Shown: positions 18,245 to 26,305 of the stretch, in pieces
Layout: every line of letters begins with the position of its first letter
How positions within the stretch are numbered: the stretch's first letter is position 1
NCBI GenBank assembly: GCA_943842505.1
Contig: CALTDI010000010.1
Location: forward strand, 186,001 to 250,000
Direction of reading: 5' to 3'
DNA length: 64,000 nt
Origin: an uncultured Pseudomonadales bacterium
Lineage (GTDB): Bacteria; Pseudomonadota; Gammaproteobacteria; Pseudomonadales; Pseudohongiellaceae
Position numbers and translations under genes: made by a program
The notes under the pieces: generated by a model
Databases searched by the model: none
What the model saw: the letters and a program-made list of their open reading frames with translations, nothing else
What the model was told of the DNA's origin: nothing

Positions 18245-19654
18245 TTGACTGCAACTGTCACCCTACCTAGCTGGATATTCATTCTACTGCTGCTCGCAGC
18301 CAGCTACGCGATACTAATGAGCGTTCTCTTTCCCAGTGTGCGCTGGTATCTGCGTCGACGCCTAAACAGAACCGTCGACAAGCTTAATAGCAGGCTGCAG
18401 ATCAAGATTCGCCCCCTGCAACAGAGTAAACGTCAGTTGCTGATCGATCAGTTGATGTTCGATCAAGAGATTATTGCGATGATCGAAGAGCAGGCGCTTA
18501 GAGACAATATTCCTCGCAATGTCTTGCAGCAGAAAGTGAAGAATTACGCCCGTGAGATAGTTCCTTCGTTTAATGCCTACATCTATTATCAGATGTTCTA
18601 CTGGCTAGCTAAGAAAGTATCGCGTTTCATCTATAGAGTGCGAGTCGCGGCTGCCGCACCGGAAAAACTGCAGGCGGTGGATCCCGATGCGACTGTGGTG
18701 TTTGTGATGAATCACCGCAGTAATATGGACTATGTATTGATCAGTTATCTTGCGGCAGAGCGGGTGACCCTGTCCTATGCCGTAGGGGAGTGGGCAAGAA
18801 TATTCCCCTTGGAGATGCTGATCCGCGCCATGGGTGCCTTCTTCGTCCGCCGTGGATCGCAGAACCCCCTGTATCGAAAGGTGCTCGAGCGCTACGTCTA
18901 TACGGCGACGCACAGTGGTGTCTGCCAGGCGGTATTTCTGGAAGGAGGCCTGAGCCGAGATGGGCTATTAGCCGAACCCAAGCTGGGGTTCCTGGACTAT
19001 ATATTGCGCAACTACGATTGGCAGAGGGACCGCGATGTCGTGTTCGTTCCGGTGGGGATCAACTATGACCGGGTATTGGAAGACGAGAATCTCCTGGCCT
19101 GGGACAAGAGGGAGGCCCGCAGCTCAACGCTTCAGCACCTGAGTAAGCTGTGGCACTTTCTGCGGATGAATCTGTTTGCCGGTTCCCGAGCGCGCTGGCA
19201 CCGCTATGGCTATGCCAGCGTAAACTTCGGGGTGCCCATCTCGATGCGCAGCTATAGTGAGGAGCATGGCCTCGAGTTTAATCATCTACAAAAAGACCAG
19301 CGCATTCCCAAAGTGCTGGAGTTAGCCGAAACACTGATGCAGTCGCTGCGCTACGTCATGCCCATCATTCCTGTGCCGGTTATTGCTGCCGTGTTACTTC
19401 GAGCAGGAGACAAGCCGATGACGTCCCTGGAGATCGTCGGAGAATGCGATACTTTAATCGAGCAGATGATGGCCAAGGGTGCCGCGATGAAGGCCGAGGA
19501 AAAGCCAAGGCCGCGCACGCTATCCAATAGTCTGGATTTGCTGATCTCCAGAAACTTCCTGCTTGAGTCGAATGATCACTATCAGATTAATCCGCAGTAT
19601 AGGCCCCTCGTTCAGTACTACGCGAATTCCATCGAACACTGGTGGAATGAATAA
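18245..19654 (+). CDS. PlsB-like glycerol-3-phosphate acyltransferase
   Basis: A 469-residue protein. The start is TTG at 18245, which keeps the N-terminal membrane helix (WIFILLLLAASYAILM). An in-frame ATG at 18317 would remove most of it, so the start is uncertain. The acyltransferase box NHRSNMDYVLIS (H-x4-D) is near residue 157, followed by GAFFVRRGSQNPLYRKVL and FLEGGLSRDG, the blocks that bind glycerol phosphate. The C-terminus (YRPLVQYYANSIEHW) resembles the end of PlsB. It would acylate sn-glycerol-3-phosphate in phospholipid synthesis. At 469 residues it is much shorter than E. coli PlsB (807), so it may be a second, specialised enzyme. An imperfect hairpin begins right after the stop. 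Confidence 0.8.
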   Translation: MTATVTLPSWIFILLLLAASYAILMSVLFPSVRWYLRRRLNRTVDKLNSRLQIKIRPLQQSKRQLLIDQLMFDQEIIAMIEEQALRDNIPRNVLQQKVKNYAREIVPSFNAYIYYQMFYWLAKKVSRFIYRVRVAAAAPEKLQAVDPDATVVFVMNHRSNMDYVLISYLAAERVTLSYAVGEWARIFPLEMLIRAMGAFFVRRGSQNPLYRKVLERYVYTATHSGVCQAVFLEGGLSRDGLLAEPKLGFLDYILRNYDWQRDRDVVFVPVGINYDRVLEDENLLAWDKREARSSTLQHLSKLWHFLRMNLFAGSRARWHRYGYASVNFGVPISMRSYSEEHGLEFNHLQKDQRIPKVLELAETLMQSLRYVMPIIPVPVIAAVLLRAGDKPMTSLEIVGECDTLIEQMMAKGAAMKAEEKPRPRTLSNSLDLLISRNFLLESNDHYQINPQYRPLVQYYANSIEHWWNE

Positions 19655-19691
19655 AGCTGGTAGTTTTGATAGTATCACTCAACTGCCAGCT
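19655..19691 (+). other. Imperfect hairpin just after the acyltransferase stop codon
   Basis: AGCTGG (19655-19660) pairs with CCAGCT (19686-19691), AGTT with AACT and GATA with TATC inside it, with small mismatches. There is no T-run after it, so it may stabilise the 3' end or be a weak terminator. Confidence 0.35.
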
Positions 19692-19754
19692 GCTAATGTC
19701 GATGCTCGAACTCGATAGCTGGTCATAACAATACTAATAGGTAGAATTAAGCAT

Positions 19755-20225
19755 ATGTTCGCCACGCTGGAAACAACTGACTTGGCAACCTGGGTCGCGG
19801 TCTCGCTCTGGGGTTATCCCATGATGCTAAGTCTGCATGTAGTGGGGCTGGCTGTAGTGGTTGGCATCTTTGCGATGCGAGATCTGACTCTGCTGGGGCT
19901 ATTCCCGGGCGTACAGCCATCTGCATTCCTGGGGCTAGGCAAGTTGGGCTGGGTGGGTTTCATCGTCAATGCCGTTTCCGGCTTCGCCCTGTTCGCCTCA
20001 CAGGCAACGGTTTTTATAACGAGCATACCCTTCTTGATAAAGATCGCCTGCATAGTCGCTGGCATGGTTTTGGCGGGTGTTATTCAGTCTCGTTTACGAA
20101 GTGAGGTGGAGCTAAGTGATGCCCAGGCGGCAATCAGCAGGCCCACTAAAATTATCGCATCGATTTCCCTTTTGCTCTGGCTAGCGGCGATAATTGCCGG
20201 TCGTCTGATAGCGTATATATTCTAG
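19755..20225 (+). CDS. Four-helix membrane protein, DUF6644-like (copy 1)
   Basis: A 156-residue protein with four transmembrane segments. A His lies in the first helix (YPMMLSLHVVGLAVVVGIF), a charged RDLTLLGLFPG loop follows, then LGWVGFIVNAVSGF, IPFLIKIACIVAGM and a last helix ending AGRLIAYIF. The gene at 20235 has the same plan (ISHFIGLSLLFG, RMAG, FGINLTTGILFF, FQIKMGL, CGRLIPY), so the two are paralogues. They look like the DUF6644 family, named with moderate confidence. The conserved intramembrane His and Arg suggest a b-type heme or quinone site, but this is inference. The gap between the two genes is 9 bases. Confidence 0.7.
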   Translation: MFATLETTDLATWVAVSLWGYPMMLSLHVVGLAVVVGIFAMRDLTLLGLFPGVQPSAFLGLGKLGWVGFIVNAVSGFALFASQATVFITSIPFLIKIACIVAGMVLAGVIQSRLRSEVELSDAQAAISRPTKIIASISLLLWLAAIIAGRLIAYIF

Positions 20226-20234
20226 AGGCCGGCC

Positions 20235-20720
20235 GTGGAAGCATTTGTAGAGTCAATTGTCGGTGGATCGCTCAACTCCTGGATTCAGGCGACGTACTGG
20301 TTGTGGCCTGTCATGGAGATTAGTCACTTCATTGGGCTATCCCTATTGTTCGGTGGATTGCTCGTTATAGACCTGCGCATGGCCGGGCACTTTCGCAGTT
20401 TCGATCCGGCGGCTACGCATCGTCTTCTTCCCTTAGTCTTGATTGGCTTCGGCATCAACCTGACCACGGGCATACTCTTCTTCTATGGCGAACCGATGCG
20501 TTACTCGGTGAACATAGGTTTTCAGATCAAGATGGGCCTGGTGCTATTAGCTGGACTGAACGCCGCGCTGTACTACTGGAAAGTGAGCCCGATCATGCAT
20601 GGCTGGGATGCAACGACGCCTTCTCCGCCAATCGCAAAATTTGTAGCCTATACATCCCTTGCGCTGTGGACTGGGGTTCTGCTGTGTGGGCGCCTCATTC
20701 CCTATGTAGGCACCGGCTAA
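20235..20720 (+). CDS. Four-helix membrane protein, DUF6644-like (copy 2)
   Basis: A 161-residue paralogue of the gene just upstream, with the same four-helix layout: WPVMEISHFIGLSLLFGGLL, LIGFGINLTTGILFFYGEPM, FQIKMGLVLLAGLNAALYYW and YTSLALWTGVLLCGRLIPYV. The start is a GTG at 20235 with AGAGG six bases upstream, inside the tail of the previous gene's operon. Two adjacent related subunits suggest a heterodimeric membrane complex. A cytochrome b561 gene lies convergently 7 bases beyond the stop. Function unknown. Confidence 0.7.
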   Translation: MEAFVESIVGGSLNSWIQATYWLWPVMEISHFIGLSLLFGGLLVIDLRMAGHFRSFDPAATHRLLPLVLIGFGINLTTGILFFYGEPMRYSVNIGFQIKMGLVLLAGLNAALYYWKVSPIMHGWDATTPSPPIAKFVAYTSLALWTGVLLCGRLIPYVGTG

Positions 20721-20727
20721 GCTATTG

Positions 20728-21255
20728 CTACTCTTCGTCTCGCGTATTATCTGTGCGCGGGACAAAAATTCTGGCGACAGTCTCGTCCTCGTGAAACATT
20801 AGGTGTTTCAGCGCCGCCAATATGTGCAGTACCACCAGTGCCGCGAGTGCTTTAGCGGCAAGGGAGTGGAACGAGAAGGCAGTCTCCGACAGGGCACTGC
20901 GCTCTGGCATCGCCCAGGCCATTAGCGGCCCAGATATCAACATGACCATCAATACCAGCAACATCACATAGTGTGCCGTCTTGGCCAGTCGATGTGTCAT
21001 CACTGTCTGCCCATTGACATGAGGATGGCCAGCCTTGAAGCGCCAGACTATGCGAGCGAAAAGTGGCAGCCAAACGATGAGACCGAGGGTGACGTGCAGA
21101 GACCTGCGGGCATCGATCTGTTCGATGGACTGTAAGGCGATGCTCTGACCTATGAACCACAACAGAATAATCGCTACTGTGGCGAACCAATGCAGGCCTA
21201 TCGAGAGCCAGCCGAAGGAGTTATTTCTGTCGAGAAGGGAGCGGGGCTTGCTCAT
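20728..21255 (-). CDS. Cytochrome b561-family membrane protein
   Basis: A 175-residue protein with four helices and the histidines expected of the bacterial b561 (CybB) family: WLSIGLHWFATVAII near residue 20, RSLHVTLGLIVWL near residue 52, and HSLAAKALAALVVLHILAALKHLMFH near residue 130-155. Two hemes would be held between helices, and the protein would pass electrons from quinol or a periplasmic donor. The gene is convergent with the two DUF6644-like genes and lies on the same strand as the secreted-protein and DUF6152 genes. No good ribosome-binding site was seen before the ATG. Confidence 0.85.
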   Translation of the reverse strand: MSKPRSLLDRNNSFGWLSIGLHWFATVAIILLWFIGQSIALQSIEQIDARRSLHVTLGLIVWLPLFARIVWRFKAGHPHVNGQTVMTHRLAKTAHYVMLLVLMVMLISGPLMAWAMPERSALSETAFSFHSLAAKALAALVVLHILAALKHLMFHEDETVARIFVPRTDNTRDEE

Positions 21256-21333
21256 GGTGAGGGGTGGGCTTAATTGAGCGAATCTGCAGTCATCAAGTGA
21301 TAGTGCAATTTCGCTTCGCTCAGTTAGCTCGGT

Positions 21334-22065
21334 TTAATACTTCGATGGAAAGAAACGCACGGAAGCGCGTGACGATTCGGGATCGCAATCATAGGCTTGG
21401 AGTTTGTAGCCCTGTGCTGCCGGAATCCAGCGAGTGGTGTAAGAGGTGGGCTCCAGCAGGAACATAGGATCTTCAACTTCTAACGTTATCCGCAGGTCTT
21501 CTCCATCCATCCAATAACGCTCGCGCACAATCTTTTGCGAAGAGGAGGGAATGCCGTTGTAGTCATCGAAGCCGGCAACATCGAACACGAAGTGCGTGGT
21601 AGTCACGATAAGCGCGTCGTCTTCATAGTGACCTACCGAAAAGCCTTGAACACCGAAGTCCGTTGACTTCGGTGTGCGACCGTCCAGCCAAACTGTGCGC
21701 AGTTGATCATCCTTCTCATAGCGGAACATGACGCGATCAGGCCATTGCACGACTTCCATGTGGTAGGGATCGTATTGGATAGCAGGCGAAGAGGCGGGCT
21801 GGCAGTCATATTTGGGTGCGATAATTTCTTCCCAGACCTCTTGATAGGCTAGGGCGCGTGCATTCAGCTTGGGGAAGTTTTCTTCACCCCAGGGCACAGT
21901 TTCGCCATTAATTGGTCTGGCGCTAAAGCCGCCGTTCCAGACTCCCGCCAGGTCGGGAATCTCGTTATCAGCTTGCGCATTTAAATGACCGGCAGCCGTG
22001 CTAATTGCAAGAGAAAGTAAGACGGCAATAACAGGCTTCTCACTCATAAATTTAATTGCTCTCAT
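21334..22065 (-). CDS. Secreted protein of unknown function, PDxxGxW family (copy 2, short)
   Basis: A 243-residue protein with a signal peptide (about residues 1-30, ending near HLNAQADNE). The mature start EIPDLAGVWNGG and blocks RTVWLDGRTP, GFSVGHYEDDALIVTTTHF, ERYWMDGEDLRITLEVEDP match the family of genes starting at 649, 41949 and 51727. It is the shortest and most divergent copy, and its motif WDGDT is changed to YEDDA. It is followed upstream in the same operon by a DUF6152 gene (start 22600), the same partner type found beside the copy at 41949. Probably periplasmic. Function unknown. Confidence 0.75.
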   Translation of the reverse strand: MRAIKFMSEKPVIAVLLSLAISTAAGHLNAQADNEIPDLAGVWNGGFSARPINGETVPWGEENFPKLNARALAYQEVWEEIIAPKYDCQPASSPAIQYDPYHMEVVQWPDRVMFRYEKDDQLRTVWLDGRTPKSTDFGVQGFSVGHYEDDALIVTTTHFVFDVAGFDDYNGIPSSSQKIVRERYWMDGEDLRITLEVEDPMFLLEPTSYTTRWIPAAQGYKLQAYDCDPESSRASVRFFPSKY

Positions 22066-22174
22066 AAAAATTACCGCCTTGAATTCTGCTTGTATTCTAG
22101 TTTGTTATTTTGCGATACCGCGTTGAAGAATTGCTGCGCGGTATCGTTCAGATCTATTAGGGTGTGCTTTGCTG

Positions 22175-22600
22175 CTACTCAGGAGGCTGAGTGCGTTCCT
22201 GGACGCGACCGCCCTCCAAAACCGGGCTGCCATCGGCGCGGGTCATGCGCACACAACACAGGCCGGTAGAGCCTTCTGCGCGTGAGGGTCTGCCCGAGGC
22301 TTTCACGATCATGCCAAGTGGGAGTGAGTCTGGAGTCCAGCCGGTGCGACGCAGGCTAACCGGAGCGCCTAATTCGATCTGCCATTCGATAGTTGCGCCG
22401 TTATCGCCGGCCACATCCAGATAAAGGAAGGCGTGTGGGTTTCTGAAAACGAAGCGTGTAACGGTGCCCTCTATTTCTACCCGTTGATCGGGGTCGTAAA
22501 AGGGTGTGCTCGAGTGATGAGCGAGAACGGGTATAACTACGAATGCAGCCCCCAAGGTAAGCGCCGAGGCCGCTGCTGTTATCCATCGTTTAATGCTCAT
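22175..22600 (-). CDS. DUF6152 family periplasmic protein (copy 1)
   Basis: A 141-residue protein. A signal peptide of about 27 residues ends VIPVLA, after which the mature chain would start HHSSTPFYDPDQ. DUF6152 hallmarks follow: VEIEGTVTRFVFRNPHAFLYL, GATIEWQIELGAPVSLRRTGW, LGMIVKASGRPSR and TRADGSPVL. AGGAGA lies well placed before the ATG. Family function is unknown. The His-His start after cleavage, seen in both copies in this window, would suit a copper site like the N-terminal His of CopC or LPMOs, which is inference. Probably co-transcribed with the secreted protein at 21334-22065 (110-base gap). Confidence 0.85.
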   Translation of the reverse strand: MSIKRWITAAASALTLGAAFVVIPVLAHHSSTPFYDPDQRVEIEGTVTRFVFRNPHAFLYLDVAGDNGATIEWQIELGAPVSLRRTGWTPDSLPLGMIVKASGRPSRAEGSTGLCCVRMTRADGSPVLEGGRVQERTQPPE

Positions 22601-22723
22601 GTATCTCTCCTGTGCTCCGGAAGCGCCGGATTCTTATGATGTAAAGGGAGGATAATGACTATGGCGGCCGCAGTCAACGACGTGCTGCGGGCAGCAATCT
22701 AGGCTGCTTGCAGTTAGCTGCGC

Positions 22724-23686
22724 CTAGATCTGTTCGAATGACTCCAGAGTAAACAAGAGTTGCTCCGCATCACTCAAAACAAACACGAGATTGCGAAACG
22801 CGGCCGCTCCCGATACGACGAGTTCTGGCAAGACCAGTCGACCCGTTGCCGCGTCGAAGGTTGCGATCTTATCTACTGTTTCCGAGATAACGGCTACGCT
22901 ACTTAGATCCAATTTGATTACGACGTCGGGCTCTGTAGCACTGATCGTGAATGCCAGAGTGGCCAGACCAGAGGCTCCGGCATCGACCGTGACGCGAAGT
23001 AGTCCGCTGGCCTCATCGAAGTAATTTGGCGCTTGCGGGGCTTCTTCCACCAGAATTTCAACGGTTATAAAGTTGCTGGAGAGAAGGCTTCCTCCGTTAA
23101 AATTGATAAGGGGGAAATTTGTGAGCTCACCAACGTTTAGATTGGGTTGTGCTGAGATGGTGACAGTGGGTTGAGCTGCGATAGTGTCAACCACCGCCAT
23201 ACCATCACCTATAACCTTCCCAAAAACCGTAAAACCACCGTTCTGGTTATCTAGGTTTGCCCTGTTGTCAGCCAGATTCACAAACCATTGGCTGGTGGCA
23301 CTATTCGGATCTCCTCCGACTTTCGCCATTGCTACGGTGCCCCGGGTGTTGGGGATGCCAAACTCGTTCTGTATCGCGGGGTCGGTGGTAATTGGAGGAA
23401 GTTGGCTATTTGCTTCATCGAAACTGAACCCGCCTCCCTGAATGATAAAGCTAGGTATCGCGCGATGTATCACGGTGCCATTGAAGCGTCCGGAATTCAC
23501 ATAGTTGAGAAAGTTGGCAACGGTGCCCGGCGTGACATCGTCAAATAATTCGATGGAGAAGTCTCCAAGCGACGTAATGACACGCACGGTAGTCGCAGAT
23601 GCCGACTGTGCTGCAAGTAATAAGGCTAGTAACAGTGCCAGACAATATTTGTAGTTGTGTAGTCCAAGGGTGTTGCGGCAATTCAT
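22724..23686 (-). CDS. Secreted peptidyl-prolyl isomerase (cyclophilin) with C-terminal extension
   Basis: Signal peptide at residues 1-32 (ending SASATTV). A cyclophilin domain from about 33 to 200 shows VRVITSLGDFSIELF, NFLNYVNSGRFNGTVIHRAI, FIIQGGG, RGTVAMAK, SATSQWFVNLADN and FTVFGKVIGDGM, the usual active-site Arg and Gln-Phe positions being present (HRAIPSFIIQGG and SQWFVN). About 120 further residues form an extra domain rich in beta strand with no family I recognise. It would catalyse proline isomerisation during periplasmic protein folding. AAAGG precedes the ATG. Single-gene unit with about 190 bases on its left. Confidence 0.88.
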   Translation of the reverse strand: MNCRNTLGLHNYKYCLALLLALLLAAQSASATTVRVITSLGDFSIELFDDVTPGTVANFLNYVNSGRFNGTVIHRAIPSFIIQGGGFSFDEANSQLPPITTDPAIQNEFGIPNTRGTVAMAKVGGDPNSATSQWFVNLADNRANLDNQNGGFTVFGKVIGDGMAVVDTIAAQPTVTISAQPNLNVGELTNFPLINFNGGSLLSSNFITVEILVEEAPQAPNYFDEASGLLRVTVDAGASGLATLAFTISATEPDVVIKLDLSSVAVISETVDKIATFDAATGRLVLPELVVSGAAAFRNLVFVLSDAEQLLFTLESFEQI

Positions 23687-23875
23687 ATGAGAACCTTTCG
23701 TGAATACTCGAGTTTAAGCGAGTGTCTTTCCAGTAGTACGGTATCGATCCAATTAACTATTGCTGTCGCGCAAATATTTCAGAGCAGGGCTCTGATCGAT
23801 TACGAATTATAGACCAAACCTGTGGCGAGGGCTGTAATTTATCTACTGAAACTGATCGTGGCGATGGGCGCTTAA

Positions 23876-24715
23876 TTAGGCGGGATTCTTATACTGTTTC
23901 TCTGCCTCGGGCAGTTGCGAGAGCAGCCGTTCCATCGATTCGGTAAAACCCTCCCTGTGCCTCAGGGAATCAAAACCGTGCAGAAATATTCGAATGCCGA
24001 AGACGATGGCGCCGCTTTGGGGAAGTCGAATAAACGTCTGTCGCTCTACTCGCCAGAAGAGATCGCCGTCACTGGGATCTATTGGCGTAGTCGCTGATAA
24101 ACCCTCACCGCGCCAACACAGTTCATTGCCGCGCTGAATAGACCAGTTGTAACGTAACATGACCTTGCCGCTGGGCAAGCCTTGCAGGAAGCGGTTCACT
24201 CGCCGGCTTAGGACCTCCTCATAGCCTGGCACCGGGGCATGAATGAAGTCCACCGTCTGGCCAATCTTGTCTTCCAGCAACCAGTTGCTAGGAGAGCAGA
24301 CACTGGCAGCGGTCATGATAAAGTCGTCGCCTCTAGGCTCCAGTAAGCAGATGTCTTCTGCTACCCAAACAGATGCAGGCCAGAGTTTTTTCTCTCCGAT
24401 GTCCCAGACAAGATCCTCCTGTTGCTGAATCAACTTCGAACCCTCTCTCCTGTAACCGAGGTCTGGATTCTGTAGCAGATGTTGCAGGAGAAAATCATGA
24501 AATTCGGCCTGGGTATTTTCCGAGCCGGCGATCTCGGCGTAACAAGTTGCCGTAGCCGTGTGCCCCAGCTCACTCTTGTGCCGGTTAAATAGACTGAGAT
24601 CGTCTGCTGCGTATATCCAGCTATCGCTGCTGCAGTTTTCGAAGCCCAGGCGCAGCACAGACTTCTGGCTTGGTTCTGGCAGGTAGATTGGCGAGTTAGA
24701 GCTGTCGAGTTTCAT
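23876..24715 (-). CDS. Heme-dependent oxidative N-demethylase-like protein (DUF3445)
   Basis: A 279-residue protein. The open frame extends to 24889 and would overlap the divergent gene at 24838, but the family domain starts at PIYLPEP, so the ATG at 24715 is preferred. Diagnostic blocks are GFENCSSDSWIYAADD, DDFIMTAASVCSPSNWLLEDK, IHAPVPGYEEVLSRRVNRFL, RYNWSIQRGNELCW and RVERQTFIRLP followed by FGIRIFLHG. HODM-type proteins oxidatively demethylate amines such as dimethylamine using heme and electrons from a flavin/iron-sulfur partner. No such partner is encoded nearby. The CSP motif is the conserved Cys-Ser-Pro of the family. Role in methylamine use is inferred. Confidence 0.8.
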   Translation of the reverse strand: MKLDSSNSPIYLPEPSQKSVLRLGFENCSSDSWIYAADDLSLFNRHKSELGHTATATCYAEIAGSENTQAEFHDFLLQHLLQNPDLGYRREGSKLIQQQEDLVWDIGEKKLWPASVWVAEDICLLEPRGDDFIMTAASVCSPSNWLLEDKIGQTVDFIHAPVPGYEEVLSRRVNRFLQGLPSGKVMLRYNWSIQRGNELCWRGEGLSATTPIDPSDGDLFWRVERQTFIRLPQSGAIVFGIRIFLHGFDSLRHREGFTESMERLLSQLPEAEKQYKNPA

Positions 24716-24837
24716 GGATAGTGTTGCCCAGGGTTTCGAGCAAGGTAAGGGAATTGGTGATATCTCGCAATAATTTCTCAGCGGCACCGCAGATTCCGGG
24801 AAGCAGGGGGTAATTTTGCTGTGGTAGACTCGCTGCA

Positions 24838-26277
24838 ATGCGCCTATTTCTGACTCTAGTACTGCTATCCCTAACTGCCTGTCAGTCATCTTCTGATGGC
24901 GCGGGCGGCGACACCGGCATTCGTCATCTCACAGTGCTTTATAGTAATGACGAGCACGGCTGGATGGAGGGGCGCGAACCGGGCCGCGGTGCCGGCGATC
25001 TGTTGGGCTTGTGGCGTGAGAAGGAAGGCTACAGCGAAGAGGGCCCTTTTTTATTACTCAGTGGTGGCGATCACTGGACGGGGCCTGCTATCTCAACCTG
25101 GTTCGAAGGCGAAAGCATGGTCGAGGTAATGAATGCCATGGGCTATGACGCCACCGCCATAGGTAATCACGAATTCGATTTCGGTCTGGATAATCTCGAG
25201 GCGAGAATAGCGCAGGCTAGCTTCCCCTATCTAGGCGCGAATATTCGCTGGAAGGCCAGCGACACTATTCCCAGTGAGCTGGGCATTGCTGCTAGCACAA
25301 TAAGCGAAGTGAATGATGTATCGATAGCCATTATCGGGCTGTCCACTATCAATACTCCCAGCACCACCAACCCTATAAATATTGTCGACCTGAACTTTCT
25401 GGATTATGAGCCGGTGTTGCGTAATGCCGTTGCGCAGCTTCGGCAGGAGAGCCCCGACCTGATCTTCGTTGTTGCCCATGTCTGCATGGCGGCATTGAGG
25501 CCTCTGGCGCTGGCGGTTGCAGATCTCGATATCAGTCTCATGGGTGGCGGACACTGCAACGAGCTGGTGGCGGAGCGGGCAGGGGAAACCATACTACTCG
25601 AAAGCAATGGCAACTTTCGCAGCTATGCCCGGGCCCAATTTGAATACGACCTGGGTAGTCGACGCCTGCTCAGTTCCAGTTTCTCGATTGAGCAGAACGA
25701 AGGTGGCGCAGCCGATGCGCCTGTGCAGCGGCTGATTGCGAAATGGCGCTCGGAGACGGAGGCACAGCTTAGTGGCGTGCTGGGGTTTTCCTCTCGCGAG
25801 TATCCGGCTAATGATGAGCGGCTGCAAAGAGCGGTGGTAGAGAGCTGGCTGCGGCTGGATAATAGTGCCGACATCGCCATCAACAATCGACTCGCTCTGC
25901 GTGCTCCGCTGCCATCGGGTCGGCTGACGCTAGCGGATGTGGTTGGGGTGCTGCCCTTCGAAAACACAGTGGTTGCTGTTGAGTTGAGCGGCGCCGAAAT
26001 ACTGCAGCTTATTGCCCAGGGTCAGCGCCCGTTCGTTGCCGGCTTGATTCGCACGGAGAACGATTGGCGGCTGCGTGGCTCCGGCAGGCTAATAGATACG
26101 GCCGAGACCTACCGTGTGCTGATAAACAGCTTCATGTACGAGGGAGGGGCGGGCTATGATGCTATAGCAGAATTCGATGCAAACGGATTCGATACCGCGA
26201 TCCACTATCGACAACCACTCGTCGATTGGTTGATAGAGCAAGACAGCTCTGCCGATCGACCGCTATCTTTGCCGTAA
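24838..26277 (+). CDS. 5'-nucleotidase/UshA-like metallophosphoesterase lipoprotein
   Basis: The N-terminus MRLFLTLVLLSLTACQSSS carries a lipobox (LTAC), so it is a lipoprotein. Residues about 30-245 are the metallophosphatase domain: YSNDEHGW, LLSGGDHWTG, YDATAIGNHEFDFGLDNLEA, VVAHVC and LMGGGHCNE, which hold the two metal ions. Residues about 280-450 are the 5'-nucleotidase C-terminal domain that binds the base. The enzyme would release nucleosides and phosphate from nucleotides outside the inner membrane. The next gene, a NupC nucleoside transporter 28 bases downstream, supports a salvage role. At 479 residues it is a little shorter than UshA (550). Confidence 0.88.
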   Translation: MRLFLTLVLLSLTACQSSSDGAGGDTGIRHLTVLYSNDEHGWMEGREPGRGAGDLLGLWREKEGYSEEGPFLLLSGGDHWTGPAISTWFEGESMVEVMNAMGYDATAIGNHEFDFGLDNLEARIAQASFPYLGANIRWKASDTIPSELGIAASTISEVNDVSIAIIGLSTINTPSTTNPINIVDLNFLDYEPVLRNAVAQLRQESPDLIFVVAHVCMAALRPLALAVADLDISLMGGGHCNELVAERAGETILLESNGNFRSYARAQFEYDLGSRRLLSSSFSIEQNEGGAADAPVQRLIAKWRSETEAQLSGVLGFSSREYPANDERLQRAVVESWLRLDNSADIAINNRLALRAPLPSGRLTLADVVGVLPFENTVVAVELSGAEILQLIAQGQRPFVAGLIRTENDWRLRGSGRLIDTAETYRVLINSFMYEGGAGYDAIAEFDANGFDTAIHYRQPLVDWLIEQDSSADRPLSLP

Positions 26278-26305
26278 CTCGGAGGGCTGTTTAGTCTAAG
26301 CGTTT

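Noticed and set aside
23779..23793. Small CAGAGC/GCTCTG hairpin before the cyclophilin gene
   Set aside because: The stem is six bases with no T-run, too weak to call.
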